Source: Pycnococcus provasolii
Taxonomy: Eukaryota > Chlorophyta > Pseudoscourfieldiophyceae > Pseudoscourfieldiales > Pycnococcaceae
Direction of reading: 5' to 3'
DNA length: 64,000 nucleotides
NCBI GenBank assembly: GCA_938743325.2
Contig: OW568866.1
Coordinates: 682,001-746,000, forward strand
Shown here piece by piece: positions 29,740 through 39,990 of this stretch. The notes beneath the pieces are model-generated. The model searched no databases. It was not told the DNA's origin and was given only the letters and a program-made list of their open reading frames with translations. Both the position numbers and the translations under genes were made by a program. Numbering within the stretch: position 1 is the stretch's first letter; each line of letters starts with the position of its first letter.

Positions 29740-29778
29740 AATAAGCTAAGTTCGCTCAAAATAAGCTAAGTTCGCTCA
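29740..29778 (+). repeat. Tandem 20-bp direct repeat at a 3' end
   Basis: AATAAGCTAAGTTCGCTCA occurs twice in tandem (29740-29758 and 29760-29778), starting right after the stop codon of the ELIP-like gene and running into the shared 3'-end element. Probably a local duplication of 3'-UTR sequence. Confidence 0.8.
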
Positions 29779-29829
29779 TTCAGTAATGGAATGTACTTTA
29801 CTTTGTCCAACGGTCGTCCATCGTTCTCC
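29774..29829 (+). repeat. Copy A of a shared 3'-end element
   Basis: Sense-oriented copy downstream of the ELIP-like gene. Contains TCATTCAGTAATGGAATG followed by TACTTTACTTTGTCCAACGG and TCGTCCATC. Copies B (35758-35813), C (51231-51280) and D (13004-13046, minus) share the same order of blocks. Confidence 0.8.
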
Positions 29830-29883
29830 CCATGATCGATTCTAGGAAAATACACATGTTACATAAAGTAATACAACAAGGGG

Positions 29884-30755
29884 TCACACAAGGGCAGCTT
29901 CGACACCGCCATCTTCCGCTACCGCGATCGTGCACGCTTCTCCCACGCCCCAGCCGTCCTGTGCGAGATTGCACGTGCACGTAAAAACGCACACCGCACT
30001 CCACGCCCAGTCGTCTGGTGGCGCTATCGCATGTGGGCCTGTGCAGCGCCCCGGCCACTCGCGCGCATCGCTGAGATGCCCGATGAGTGCGGGGCACAGC
30101 TGCAGCTCAAACTGCATCGTCGCACCGCAGTGGGCGCACGGTGGAGGTGTGGGAGGCAGCTCACGATCCGGATACGGCCAGAGGGGCGTCGCCTGCACCT
30201 CCGGCGATGCCGTGGGTGCATGATACCGTGCGCACTGTCCTGGCACGCGCATGAGGCGTTTGTGGAATCGAAGGCTCTTGCCCATCGCAGCAGCAAGGCG
30301 AGGATGCGCGAGTGTATCGCGCTCGTATCCTTCTTTTGGATCCCCAGACGGCTGTTGCGCTGCCGAACCGTTGTCTTTCTGCTGCGTATGCTCATACTCA
30401 TGTGCTGCCGCATCGTCTTGTTTCTGCTGCGCACGCTCATACTCACAGAGGAGCTCCTTCGCGCGCCGTGCCGCGCTGTCCTCAACATTTGCATTTGAGG
30501 TTGGTTCCTCAACGGCGAATAGATGAAATTCCGCGAAGCACGGTGCACTGCTCACCGCCTCGTGACCTTCGACGTCGCGTACGCTGTGCTCGTCGCCCTT
30601 CCTTGTCTTGGCTGTTTTGGCGGTTGTTGTTGTTGTTGTGGTGGTGGTGGTGATGTGTTGCGCAGGTTGCGTCTCTGCGATAGTAGCCTGCTTCTGAAAC
30701 TCTGTGGCGAGCGCACCCCAGTCCTCCTCCGTTTGTTCTCCGCCGCCGCCCCAGC

Positions 30756-30786
<31 letters not shown>

Positions 30787-31303
30787 CCAGCTGGCATCGT
30801 CATCGTTCGCACCAAAGAAGTTGCCGTCGTCACCTCCCCAGGATTCATTTCCCGGTGGTACCGTTGTGGACGCGTCTTCTTCCCACGAAGCACTCTCGTC
30901 GTGCTGTGTTGACGACGAGAATTCCGGCTTTTGTTTCGCGTCGTTGCCGTCGCTCTTCTGCCATCTCACCGCTTTCCACACGCCCGCACCCTTATTCGCC
31001 GACGCGCACGCGGGTGTGACGCAAGTGTACACGAGAAGCAGTCTGCGTGCACATTGCTGAACGGGTGCATATCCTTGTAGTACCAGAGCAAGCGGTGACG
31101 AGCACAAGGAGCACAAGGGCTCTAACAAGGAGGCAGGCGCATCACGAGAATCAGACATCACTAGATCAGATAACGAGGAGGGGTCGTCACTGAAGGAGGG
31201 ACGGCCCCCGATTTTCGTCGAGTAGGAGGTACAGGAGGAGGAGGAGGAGGTCACCATGTCGCCAGGCACGCACACGCACGACGGGCGCGACGCATGGCAC
31301 CAT

Positions 31304-31334
<31 letters not shown>

Positions 31335-31338
31335 GCAT
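29884..31338 (-). CDS. PDCD2-like protein (ribosomal protein uS5 chaperone family)
   Basis: 484 aa from ATG 31338. PDCD2/PDCD2L/Tsr4 proteins are dedicated chaperones of ribosomal protein uS5 (family knowledge). The N-terminal part shows the TKIGGRPSF start and a zinc-binding segment, LCSLCSSPLALVLQGYAPV, then LLLVYTCVTPACA. The C-terminal PDCD2_C domain (about 375-475) has RYHAP...PLWPYP, PPCAHCGATMQFELQLCPALIGHL and a final VCVFTCTCNL. The middle is low complexity: a Gly-Trp-rich repeat (ASWGGGG), a Thr run of ten and Gln/Asp-rich segments. The upstream Met at 31338 precedes a Ser-rich stretch; a later start nearer the TKIGG motif is possible. It is convergent with the ELIP-like gene. Confidence 0.85.
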
Positions 31339-31475
31339 CTGTCAACGACGACTGATAGAACTACGATATCCCTCCCCGGTTGTTCGGGTTTCAACTTTCA
31401 ACTCCTGGGGCGCCCTCCCCCCCCCCTCTGATCTCACGTGATGTGATGGGAAGACTACGTAGTTTTACTAATTAC

Positions 31476-32876
31476 TTACTCGCTCTCGCTCTTGTGCCAG
31501 CGCGACAACACTTCTGCAGCGCCTTCCACTTCTGCAGCAGGCAATTGGCTGGTTGGCGGGTCGCTCTGCAGGCTCGTCAACACCTCACGCCTCTCAGCTG
31601 CGCGGCGCTCGTCCGCCATCGCGCGGATGCGCTTGTTGCGTTGCGTCGGGCTATTCATCGCGCGTCGCTCCGCGTACGTCACCTCGCGGTACGACAAGCC
31701 TCGTGCCGCCGCGATTTCCCACGGCGTGCGAATTGAAGAGAGTCCCTTGAACACAGCCTTCACCATGTTCGTCTTATTTCTGCTGCCGCGCGTCTTCACG
31801 TTGATGTCCGAGATGCCGAAGCAGTCCATGATCTGCATGACGGTCTTGTTGCATCGCAGGCCGGTGAACTGGCTGCCTGGCCACATCTCCACCTTCGACG
31901 CGCTCACCTTAGCCTTTGCTGGAAAGAATATGGTGTTGTCGCCTGGGAACAGAGGCTTGGGGTAGAAGTATCTCTCAACGTAGAACGGGTTCGCCTTTGC
32001 TTTGCGGAAAGCCTTGGACACCGCGTCGGACATCTCCTCCGCTCGCGCCTTGCCGTAACTCGCCGTGCCGTTTCCGTCTCCCGCGACGACGAGTGCAGAG
32101 ACTCGCATCACGCCGCCTCGTTTCGTCACCTTGATGACGCGACGCACGTCGATGATATGCACGGTCCACCCCTTGCGAACGTCATCCTCCTGTGTGAGTT
32201 CCTCCTTGAGGTCGAAGATCTGGCCCGCGTCAGTGAGGTAGTCGGTAACCTGTTGCCTCCACTGTCGGGTGGGTAACGTTCCTATGTGGTCCGCTTTGTC
32301 GTCCAGCCTCTGCTGCAGCACCTTGAGTCGTTCAGTTCGTTGCCTTCTATCCTCGTCCTCCTCGCCGTCGCCCCTTCTCTTGTCGTCGTCCCTTTTCGGC
32401 CGACGCCGTCCACCGCCTCCGCCACGCATTCCCCCTCCTCCTCGTCCTCCCCCGTCGCCCGCCCCCGCGGCTGACGCCGCGAACGTCCTTCTGCAGCTGT
32501 CTGGAGAAGAGCGTGTGCGTGAGAGATCCGCAGCATCCGCACCCCGCATCTCCCTCCCCTCCCCCCAGGGACGTGATGAGGACGCTCTCAGGGCGACACC
32601 AGAAAGAAACTGTGAAAACTGTCGCTTATAGAATGGCGAATGAGCAGGAAGCACTGAATGAGGAGCACCGCCACCACTCCAAGAGCAAGCACGAGAGACG
32701 CCACCACTCCAAGAGCAGATGCCCCCCTGCCCCTGAGAGAGTCTGGAGAAAGGCTGGACAAAGGCTTGACGAGATAGAGATGCATGGAACATCATGGAAC
32801 CCGAGATTCTGGGGAGATTCGCCGCCGCTGCTGCTGCTGCTGAGAACAAAGAACAAGGGACCAAGGGGGCGGCCAT
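31476..32876 (-). CDS. MRPS5: Organellar ribosomal protein uS5 (probably mitochondrial)
   Basis: 466 aa, against about 165 for bacterial S5. Component of the small ribosomal subunit decoding region. A long N-terminal extension (about 1-150) has an Ala/Ser/Arg composition suited to organelle import, followed by Gly-rich and charged stretches. The S5 N-terminal RNA-binding domain is at about 235-300 (VHIIDVRRVIKVTKRGGVMRVSALVVAGDGNG...YGKARAEE). The C-terminal domain (about 300-375) includes ALVV..., PAKAKVSASKVEMWPG and the MQIMDCFGISDINVKTRGSRNKTNMVKAVFKGL segment. A basic C-terminal tail follows. The divergence from bacterial sequence and the long extensions favour mitochondria over plastid. 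It is divergent from the Lon-N gene over 220 bp. A PDCD2-like gene, whose family assists cytosolic uS5, lies next door, probably by coincidence. Confidence 0.83.
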   Translation of the reverse strand: MAAPLVPCSLFSAAAAAAANLPRISGSMMFHASLSRQAFVQPFSRLSQGQGGICSWSGGVSRACSWSGGGAPHSVLPAHSPFYKRQFSQFLSGVALRASSSRPWGEGREMRGADAADLSRTRSSPDSCRRTFAASAAGAGDGGGRGGGGMRGGGGGRRRPKRDDDKRRGDGEEDEDRRQRTERLKVLQQRLDDKADHIGTLPTRQWRQQVTDYLTDAGQIFDLKEELTQEDDVRKGWTVHIIDVRRVIKVTKRGGVMRVSALVVAGDGNGTASYGKARAEEMSDAVSKAFRKAKANPFYVERYFYPKPLFPGDNTIFFPAKAKVSASKVEMWPGSQFTGLRCNKTVMQIMDCFGISDINVKTRGSRNKTNMVKAVFKGLSSIRTPWEIAAARGLSYREVTYAERRAMNSPTQRNKRIRAMADERRAAERREVLTSLQSDPPTSQLPAAEVEGAAEVLSRWHKSESE

Positions 32877-33096
32877 GGCTTAAGCAAACTCTCCCAGGGG
32901 CAAAAACGCGAGGCCACGGGGGAGGGGGAGGAGGACGAAACCAAGCGACAAGACAAGCCTAATAACCCTAATCCGAAAGCAAACCCTAACCCCAACGTAA
33001 ACCCTAACCCTAACGTAAACCCCCTTGGAAAAAACCTATGGGGATCCCCCCTTGCACTAAACTTGCGTCCTCTTGCAGTCCTGTCCACAGAAATCT
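32877..33096. promoter_or_regulatory. Short divergent promoter with telomere-type repeats
   Basis: 220 bp between the uS5 and Lon-N start codons. At 32960-33022 it carries four or more CCCTAA/CCTAACCC units interspersed with GTAAAC (for example AACCCTAACCCTAACG). The array lies about 75 bp from one ATG and 85 bp from the other, so it could serve both genes. Confidence 0.6.
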
Positions 33097-34440
33097 ATGC
33101 TATGTGAGCGTATCTTCCTTCCCCTTTGTTTGTGTGGCACCTCCGTTCATCCCTCCTTCATCACTGCTATTTCACTCGGTATGATGTCAGCATCAATGTT
33201 TCAGACTACTCCTGTGTCCAAGGGTTACTCCTGTGGGATCCATGTCCAGTCTACCTATAGAAAGATGTCGTCGCCTTTCAAGAAAAAGACGTTTCAAAGA
33301 GGAGCTTGCAAGGGACCTAATCTTAGGTGTGTTTCCTCGTCAGCTGGGGCAGCAGGACAGCAGCCAGGAGGACCTGAGAGCGAGCTTGCAGGCCTGCCCG
33401 GATGGGCGGACGTCGAATGGCTCGCGCCGCTCGACCGATTCGCACCTGACGAAACAGAAACAAATGCGGCGGGAGACTCCGCGGCGGACGGAGGGGGTGT
33501 CGTGGACCTAGACGCACCGCCGCCAACGGCAAACATGAACACCATACCGCTCTTCCCGCTGGGCAGCCAACCCTACCTGCCGAATAGCGAGCAGGTTCTC
33601 AACATATTCGAGCCGAGGTACCGAGCGCTGTACGACAACATTCTCATGAACGGAAGTAGAAGGTTCGCCGTCCCGCTCGTGCGCCCTGTCGACGACGATA
33701 TTCTCAGCGGCGGTGGAGGCCTGCAGCTCGCCGTAACCTGCCCCGTATTCTACCTCGAGACGCTCAAGGAAGTGTCCGAGCAGACGAATGACAGCGTCAA
33801 GTACGTCTGCGTGCACAAGGTGCTCGACCGGCGCGTGAAGCTCAAGAGGGTGTTGAATCCGTCGCGTTGGTTCGATCGGTCGTCGTACCTCGTCGCTGAG
33901 TACGAAGAGTGCGAGGACACCGACGACGACGTGGACACGAGCGAGGAGGAGGCGCGCGTCATGGCGCTCTGGAACGAGGTGCACTCTCTGCAGTCGAAGA
34001 GCGAGGAGGAGGTGCGTCTCGCGGAGGGTGTTGTCGGCTCCGACGTTTCCATGTCACGAGGTGGCGACATGGGAAGCCTGTGGAGGTCGCTGAGCATCTG
34101 GTACGAGCTTGTCACGCAGCGATGCTCTCGCAAGCAGTCCGCGATGGAGGCACGCATTCAGGAAATCCTTCGCAACCACTTCATCGGTGGAGGCGAGGGT
34201 GTTCCGTCTAGTGTCGCGTTCGCCGACCTTCCGGAGAGCGTGAAGACGGAGATCATGCGCATCCAGGAGGAGTTCAAGGACGAGGTTCCCGACGAAATCA
34301 CAAACCTCGTGACGAGTTTTTCTTGGATGGCGACGCACGACTCGCACGCGGGTCGTCTGGGCGTGTTTGAGACTGTTCTTGAGTCGGAGCGCAAGCGTTT
34401 GGCAGCCCGTGCGAGTTTGAAGGCGTTGTTTGAAAAATAA
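33097..34440 (+). CDS. Lon N-terminal (LAN) domain protein, probably plastid-targeted
   Basis: 447 aa from the first ATG, 33097. The N-terminal 75 residues are rich in Ser, Thr and Lys with few acids, suggesting an organelle transit peptide, probably plastid. The Lon substrate-binding-like domain starts at IPLFPLGSQPYLPNSEQVLNIFEPRYR (about 150-175) and continues through RRFAVPLV and a conserved strand region up to about 290. The rest is helical (SLWRSLSIWYELVTQR; SFSWMATHDSHAGRLGVFETVLESE). Free-standing LAN proteins lack the AAA+ and protease parts of Lon; several are found in plastids, where their role is unclear. There is an acidic insertion (about 258-275). Met residues further in (for example the MMSASMFQ stretch) are alternative starts. 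Confidence 0.82.
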   Translation: MLCERIFLPLCLCGTSVHPSFITAISLGMMSASMFQTTPVSKGYSCGIHVQSTYRKMSSPFKKKTFQRGACKGPNLRCVSSSAGAAGQQPGGPESELAGLPGWADVEWLAPLDRFAPDETETNAAGDSAADGGGVVDLDAPPPTANMNTIPLFPLGSQPYLPNSEQVLNIFEPRYRALYDNILMNGSRRFAVPLVRPVDDDILSGGGGLQLAVTCPVFYLETLKEVSEQTNDSVKYVCVHKVLDRRVKLKRVLNPSRWFDRSSYLVAEYEECEDTDDDVDTSEEEARVMALWNEVHSLQSKSEEEVRLAEGVVGSDVSMSRGGDMGSLWRSLSIWYELVTQRCSRKQSAMEARIQEILRNHFIGGGEGVPSSVAFADLPESVKTEIMRIQEEFKDEVPDEITNLVTSFSWMATHDSHAGRLGVFETVLESERKRLAARASLKALFEK

Positions 34441-34784
34441 CACCAAGATTGCAGCAATAATAAGCCAATAGACTAACAACAACGCAACGCAACGCCTGAT
34501 ACCTGAACGTGAAACGTCAAAAGTGATATAACCATACCAACTTATAACCCTAAAGTGCTTCCCCCCCCTTTTAAAACCCTAACCCGAATGGTTTGTGTTA
34601 TTTTTTTTGGGGGTTTGGGGTTTGGGTTTGGGGTTTGGGCTACGACCGTGTACCCGTACGGCCGTACCGTGTGTCGTGGTATGGCGTTATTCTAAAATCT
34701 TCCGCCTCCTCCTCCGCTTCGCTCCTCCGCTCCTCCGCTCCTCCGCTCCTCCGCTCCGCACCTTCGTTCGTTCAGCTGGATCCT
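34441..34784. promoter_or_regulatory. Intergenic region with telomere-like and TTTGGGG repeats
   Basis: Between two plus-strand genes. It contains TAACCCTAAA (about 34545-34554), AAAACCCTAACCC (34573-34585), a TTTGGGGTTTGGG array (about 34613-34640) and a CTCCGCTCCTCCGCTCC tract (about 34715-34757) just before the ATG at 34785. No gene is supported. Confidence 0.5.
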
Positions 34785-35729
34785 ATGGTGGACACAACTC
34801 ATGGCTTCCACCCTCTGACGCCTCACGACGCTCCGTCGTTCATGGCGTACAAGCGCTTGAATTTGATTCGAAACCTGATCATAATTTTGATTTTGTTCGT
34901 CTTCTTTAATGTCGTGGCTCTCTCCTTGGCTGTCTCTTCTGCACCATCTGTTTCTGCTCTCGATGGTCTCGCCCCTGCGGGCTCCGCGCGGATCCTCTGC
35001 GCCGTTATGCTCGCGTTATGCTCGTGCGTTGTGCTCTCGGACGTTACCGTGGGCGCATTTCCGTACCTCGACAAACACAAGTTTCACGTCACGAACACGC
35101 CGCTCGGAAGCCTCACCTATCTCACATTTGAGGGTGTCACGTCGCAGTTTGTGTGCTACACGTCCAACGCCATCGCGGAGGTGGCACTTGCGGCGAGCGG
35201 GTGCGACACCAAAGGGAGTGGGTCGTTGGCGGAACAGTCCGAATGGCTTTGCCCCAGTGCAAGGCGCGTTGTGTTCCTCACACACGCCGCCGCCACTTTT
35301 GCTGGTGCCTTGGGGTGCATTGTTAGTATTTTGTTCTTCGTGCTTGTGTGGAATGGGCCAGACTTCAAGGCTGTGCGCAGGTATTGGGATAAGCACGTTG
35401 GCGGGTTTTCCGAAAACATGATCAGAGGACACGTTCCTCCGTTGCTGCTCGCCATCGTCGACATCACCGTCGTCAAGCGACGCGCGCTGCTTTCGTCTAT
35501 CCCTGTCAACGACACTGTCATCGCGATGTGCTTCGCGCTCGCCTACCTCATCCTCGTCAACACCGTCTCTTACCTTAACGGAGGGTATTACCCATACCCA
35601 TTCATGACTGAGTTTCTCGGACGCAAGCCGCTGCGATGGATCGTTTTCTACTTCGCGGTAACAGGCTTTGCGCTGAGCGTGACCGCGGCATTGAAGATGT
35701 TGAGCCGCCACTACACAATTTGGCCATAG
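34785..35729 (+). CDS. AIG1/FAR-17a (ADTRP)-like integral membrane protein
   Basis: 314 aa from the first ATG, 34785. Six hydrophobic segments are visible, for example NLIIILILFVFFNVVALSLAV, ILCAVMLALCSCVVLSDVTV, VVFLTHAAATFAGALGCIVSILFFVLV and WIVFYFAVTGFALSVTAALKML. SLTYLTFEGVTSQFVCYT (about 109-126) resembles the conserved Thr-containing segment, and MIRGHVPPLLLAIVDI the conserved His-containing segment, of AIG1/ADTRP proteins. Those are threonine hydrolases of fatty-acid esters of hydroxy fatty acids (family knowledge). YYPYPFMTEF near the C-terminus also fits the family. The assignment rests on these motifs only. A shared 3'-end element follows the stop by about 30 bp. Confidence 0.55.
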   Translation: MVDTTHGFHPLTPHDAPSFMAYKRLNLIRNLIIILILFVFFNVVALSLAVSSAPSVSALDGLAPAGSARILCAVMLALCSCVVLSDVTVGAFPYLDKHKFHVTNTPLGSLTYLTFEGVTSQFVCYTSNAIAEVALAASGCDTKGSGSLAEQSEWLCPSARRVVFLTHAAATFAGALGCIVSILFFVLVWNGPDFKAVRRYWDKHVGGFSENMIRGHVPPLLLAIVDITVVKRRALLSSIPVNDTVIAMCFALAYLILVNTVSYLNGGYYPYPFMTEFLGRKPLRWIVFYFAVTGFALSVTAALKMLSRHYTIWP

Positions 35730-35757
35730 GTTTCGTGTGTTGTAATAGACTATGTTT

Positions 35758-35813
35758 GCTCATTCAGTAATGGAATGTACTTTACTTTCGTCAAGCGGTC
35801 ATCCGTTCACACA
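35758..35813 (+). repeat. Copy B of a shared 3'-end element
   Basis: Sense-oriented copy 29 bp after the AIG1-like stop codon. It shares GCTCATTCAGTAATGGAATG and TACTTTACTTT with copy A, then diverges slightly (CGTCAAGCGGTCATCCGTTC) and ends ACAC like copies C and D. Confidence 0.8.
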
Positions 35814-35992
35814 TCTTTGGCAAAAAGGAGCTTGACAAGAAGTTTTCAACCGAATTTTTGCACAAGAGCAGTAGGATAAGAATTTTTTGTTACCAGTTTG
35901 CAAAGGGTGGTGGCGTCCAACAAAGCACCCGCCGTTCACCAAACAACAACTTTGGGCTCAAATGAGCGTCCTGAGCACTTCCATCCGACTCT

Positions 35993-38056
35993 TCACTCGA
36001 TCGGCGGCAGTTCGATAGGTAGCTCGAATGTTGGCCCCTCAAGCCCATATTCACAAAGTGCATCCGCAACACTGCTCATGCCTCGCACGACGGGTCCTCC
36101 TACGTCCGCATTCTCGGGAGGAGCGAACGGCTCGCCGTCGAAAGGCACCCAGGGCACACCGCCACCCGGATGGCTCGGGCGCCCGAGGGTGCCATGCGAA
36201 GGAGTTCCAAGGCTCACCTTTCGCAGTAATGCGCTCTGAGGTTGCGATGGCACAGGCAAGAGCGTGGGAACGGGATCCAGAACAGGGACCGTCGATGCTG
36301 CATCTGCCACCGCATCCGTGGCGGGAAATATGAGGGGCATGGCCGTGGCAACTTTTGCTAGTTGCCGTGAACGCTTCGGAGAGACGGGCGAGTCATCGTC
36401 ACTTGGCTCGAGAGCTCGTTTGGCCGGCGGATGATCCAAAGGCAGTGTTGTCCGTCCCATGGCGAGATCATCTGAGTCATCCTCTGGCTCGGAATCTTCG
36501 TCGTCGTCCTCGTCGTCGTCGTCGTCGTCCTCCTCCTCTTCGTCGTCCTCCTCGTCGTCGTCCTCCTGCTCGGAGTCAGGTTCACCATAGACGCGGCCAA
36601 ATGGAGGCAATGACGGCAAACCCCTGGCAGATCCCATGACTGGCATTTCGCAAACTTCATACGCTTCTTCCTCGTCGTCGTCGTCAGAGGAGGAGGGTGC
36701 ATCGAAATGAGCTCCGTGGTGATTCATCATGGCATGAACGTTGTGGTGGTCGTGGTCAAAGTGGTCGTCATCGATAAAGTTGTCATCATCATCGTCGTCG
36801 TCGTCGTCGTCGCTATTGCCGCTAAGCGCTAGCACACCTGCGCGTGGCCTTCGCACAGGCTTTCGAGAGCGCGAGCGATGGATTCCCCACGCGTCGGGTA
36901 CTCGCACCCAAACTGCCATCCCGTCATCCTCGGCGGGTGGTGGTGGCGGCGGAGCCGCCATGGCACCGTCGAGACTTTCCGTTGTGCCGGTTGGCGACGT
37001 ACGCGGAATGCGCCTGTACCGGCGCTCGTCGTAGATGCCAAATCGACGATCCTCGTCAACACCTGTGGGATTTGCCGCCGCACGCACGACACGGGTGACA
37101 CGTGGTGGCGGAACCTCGGCCACGACAGCTTCGTGCACTGACACTGACACGGCTGCGTCCTCCGCGTAGTTGCGTCGACCCTGCGTGGCGATGCGCGTAC
37201 TCTTGCGCGTTGCCGGAGGATCCTGCTGCTTGCCCACTATCCCTTGCGTGCTCCCGCTGCTGTCGTTCTGCTGTTGCTGTGAAGGCGCTGATCCCTCGGA
37301 CGTGGTCTTCATTTCATCGACAGCAGCAACACCCGCCGTCACGAGAAGACGTTTGAGCGCCATTGCGTTGCGTTTGATGTTCTCCTCACGCTCGACTTCG
37401 ATGGGTGCGAGCTGCGGAGGAGGTGCAGGCGGCTCAGTGGCACTTGGCGAGGCTGGTGCAGAGCCAGCCGCCGAGCCGGAGTTGCCTGCACTGACGCTGT
37501 TAATCTTTGGACGTGGCTTTCGCTGCGCTGGCGCCTTCGCAGGCTTGTTGGCAAGCGGTCCAGCTCTGCTCTTCTTTTTGCTTTGAACCGGCTGCGCTGC
37601 GACAGTGGCGTTGGTGGTGGTCGTGGTGGTGGTCGTGGCTGCCGCCGTCGCGGCGGCGTTGGTGGTGGTGATTGTCGCAAAGCAGAAGTCTGCAGGGCTG
37701 ATGTGGTTGAACTTGATGAGGTTGCGCCACTTGTCCTTGAGCTGAACGCCGCTGCGTAGCCTGATTTCGTTTTCGTGTGGACGTGGGAAGTGGTGTGAGC
37801 ACAGGTGCGAATATTTATTTCCTAGGTAAGCTTCCACCATGTCTCCGTGTTGACGTTTTCACGGCTGTTCAGTTCAAAAAACGCACTTGAGTGTTGGAAA
37901 GTCCGTGTCTTGTCGCATCACCTCCCAGCTGCTGACGCCGTGTTTCCGCACAGCCGAGCAAAGCACGGAGACCTCGTGTGCGCTCCACACGCGGTAGCCG
38001 CGCGCGGCCGAACCGTCGTTTGCGGCACGCCGCCGGTCTCCTCCGCCGCCGGGCAT
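35993..38056 (-). CDS. N-terminal single-Myb protein, TRB/telomere-repeat-binding type
   Basis: Two exons: 38056-37887 and 37760-35993, with a 126-nt intron (GTGCGT...ATCAG). Splicing restores a complete Myb domain and gives 645 aa. Residues about 22-72 read WSAHEVSVLCSAVRKHG...SW...FPTLKLRSGVQLKDKWRNL. The LKDKWRN third helix is the signature of telobox-binding Myb domains, and its N-terminal position is as in plant TRB/SMH proteins; the H1/H5-like domain of those proteins is not seen. The rest is low complexity: Thr/Ala runs, basic RKSTRIATQGRRNYAEDAA, two poly-Asp/Glu blocks (about 370-470) and a Pro/Gly-rich end. Predicted nuclear DNA-binding protein. A start further upstream is excluded by lack of an ATG. 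Confidence 0.78.
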
Positions 38057-39990
38057 GTCAAGGGGGGGGGGGAGAGAGAGATATTTCGAGTGGGTGTGCG
38101 GGGCCGGTGTTTTGTTTTGTGCGTCAAGTCCGAACGGCGCCGCCCTTTCCTGTTCCCGCCGTGGGCTGCACTGAGGGGGATGCGCCCGAGGGATAGATAG
38201 ATATCCGACTATCCCTCCGAGTACCCGTCCGTCCCGCCTCTGCTCAACAGCCGCCACCGCCCGCGGCCGTCACCGCCTGCCACCCGCGCGAGGCCTCGTG
38301 CCTAGCTCGCGTCGCTCGTTCGTGCGTTAGATGGCTGAGGCTGATGGCAGCGCAGCTCCGTGCGTCGAGCTACGTACGGTACGGTCTCCCCGTGCGCCAG
38401 CCGGCCGACGAGGCACACGTACGTACGTGTGTATGTCTCGTTGGACGAGGCGAGGCCGGTATGTCGGCAGTATGCCGTTTGCGTGTGTGGGCGTGTGCTG
38501 AGTATGTACTACCGCACCGCTGGAGGGCCGCCTTGCACGACCCGTGCAGTGGTTGCAACGCTACCGTCTGTCTGTCCGTCTTTCTGTCTGCTGCGCTCCC
38601 TGTCGTCCCACGGTGTCTGCTTTCGCCTAAACTTGACAAGTCTGTCTGCTTTGTACCAGAGGCAGAGTGCTGCAACCAGGCAACCAGCCACTTTGCTGCT
38701 TCGAAGCGTTGCTTTGCCACTTTGCTGTTCCGTTGCCTGGAGCCCTGCTGATGCTGATCAGAATGAAATGCCAAAGATGAAATGATCAAACAAATCCACT
38801 CGCAGATCCTATTCGCGTATGTTATCATTAGCATGGGGGGACTGAGCAGGGCGATCGGCCTCGTTGCATCGTGCCGTTGTCGTCAGTGATGTGGGCTCAC
38901 GGATGGTCGGATGCATCTGTCGATCGCCTCTATGAAAAGAAAAGCCAGACAAAGTTTTGATTCTTTCTTCCCAAAGGAGCCTCGGGTGTCGGGGGAGGGG
39001 TTGCAAGCAGCACCTTACGGAGGGTACAGTGGTCCTAAACGGGTCGGATATTTACCCGCATGCTCGCTAGGGTTATTCGCGAATATTCGAAAACAAATCG
39101 TGCGTGTTTCGTCTCGTGTTTTTTCTCGTATTGCATCATGGCTCATGGACAATTCTCTGGCTTGCAAGCCGGACTGTCGGGTTTCCGAGATAATGTCTTC
39201 GGAAAGTCAGCAGCGTTTTAACTACTTGTCCGATGATAGCCTATTCGAGTCGATTATTACGATTTTGGTAGCATTTTTTTTTTGGTCGGCCGCCACACTT
39301 GTCGATGAGCGGGGATATTCTTCCCAGCTGGCATTTCGCAAACCGTGAAAAAAGTGAGTGGCAAAATTCACTTTTCAGTGTCGCAGCACTAAGATACTGT
39401 ACTTCCTACCAGGCGAAGGTTGAAGCCAAAAACACAAAGGCAACGGCGGAAACCGCCGAATACAAACCTGAAGCCTTCCAAAGGCCAAGTCTACAATGGA
39501 ACGTTTTCCTTCTTGTTCACGGGGATCACACCCTGGTCCACGCAAAGAGTAGCGACAGAGCACTTCATCACTGCATTCACAGGCTAATACTTGACAAAAT
39601 AGTCGAAAGTCGACTCTCTACAAAAGGTTGAGTCAATTTTACCAGGTACACCATTTTTTTTAACTCCCGAGGCAGCCCAAACTCAAACAGCCAAAGCAAG
39701 ACCAGGACAACGGAAAACCCAAACATCCAAAACCCTAATAAACCCCCCAAACCCTAAACCCCCAAACCCTAAACTTGAGGAAGAGTTAACAATAATCCGA
39801 ACCCTGATCGCAGTCAGGCGGCGCGGAACAAACAGCACCCATTTCGGGGATCCCTCCTAGAACCCGTTTTCGTCCCCTGCTCGGCCTGCTTCGCGCACCT
39901 CTCAGCTCCGTTCGCGCCCCCTTCCCCTCTTCTCCTCATTTTCACGCTCCACACACGCCTGCCTGTGCAGATACAATACCTGTAGCGACC
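38057..39990. other. 1.9-kb intergenic region, no gene supported
   Basis: The largest non-coding stretch in the window, between the divergent Myb and importin genes. It contains CGTACGTACGTGTG and TCTGTCTGTCCGTC microsatellite-like tracts (about 38418-38595), an 8-bp stem (AAAAGTGA/TCACTTTT at about 39350-39377) and, 214 bp before the importin ATG, an AACCCTAA/CCCCAAACCCTAAAC array at 39730-39775. Open frames of up to 145 codons lack any protein-like feature. A degenerate transposon is conceivable but nothing identifiable remains. Confidence 0.4.

Noticed and set aside
38344-38785. Overlapping 135-141 codon frames upstream of the Myb gene
   Set aside because: Cys/Arg-rich random-looking sequence over microsatellite tracts; several frames are open at once.
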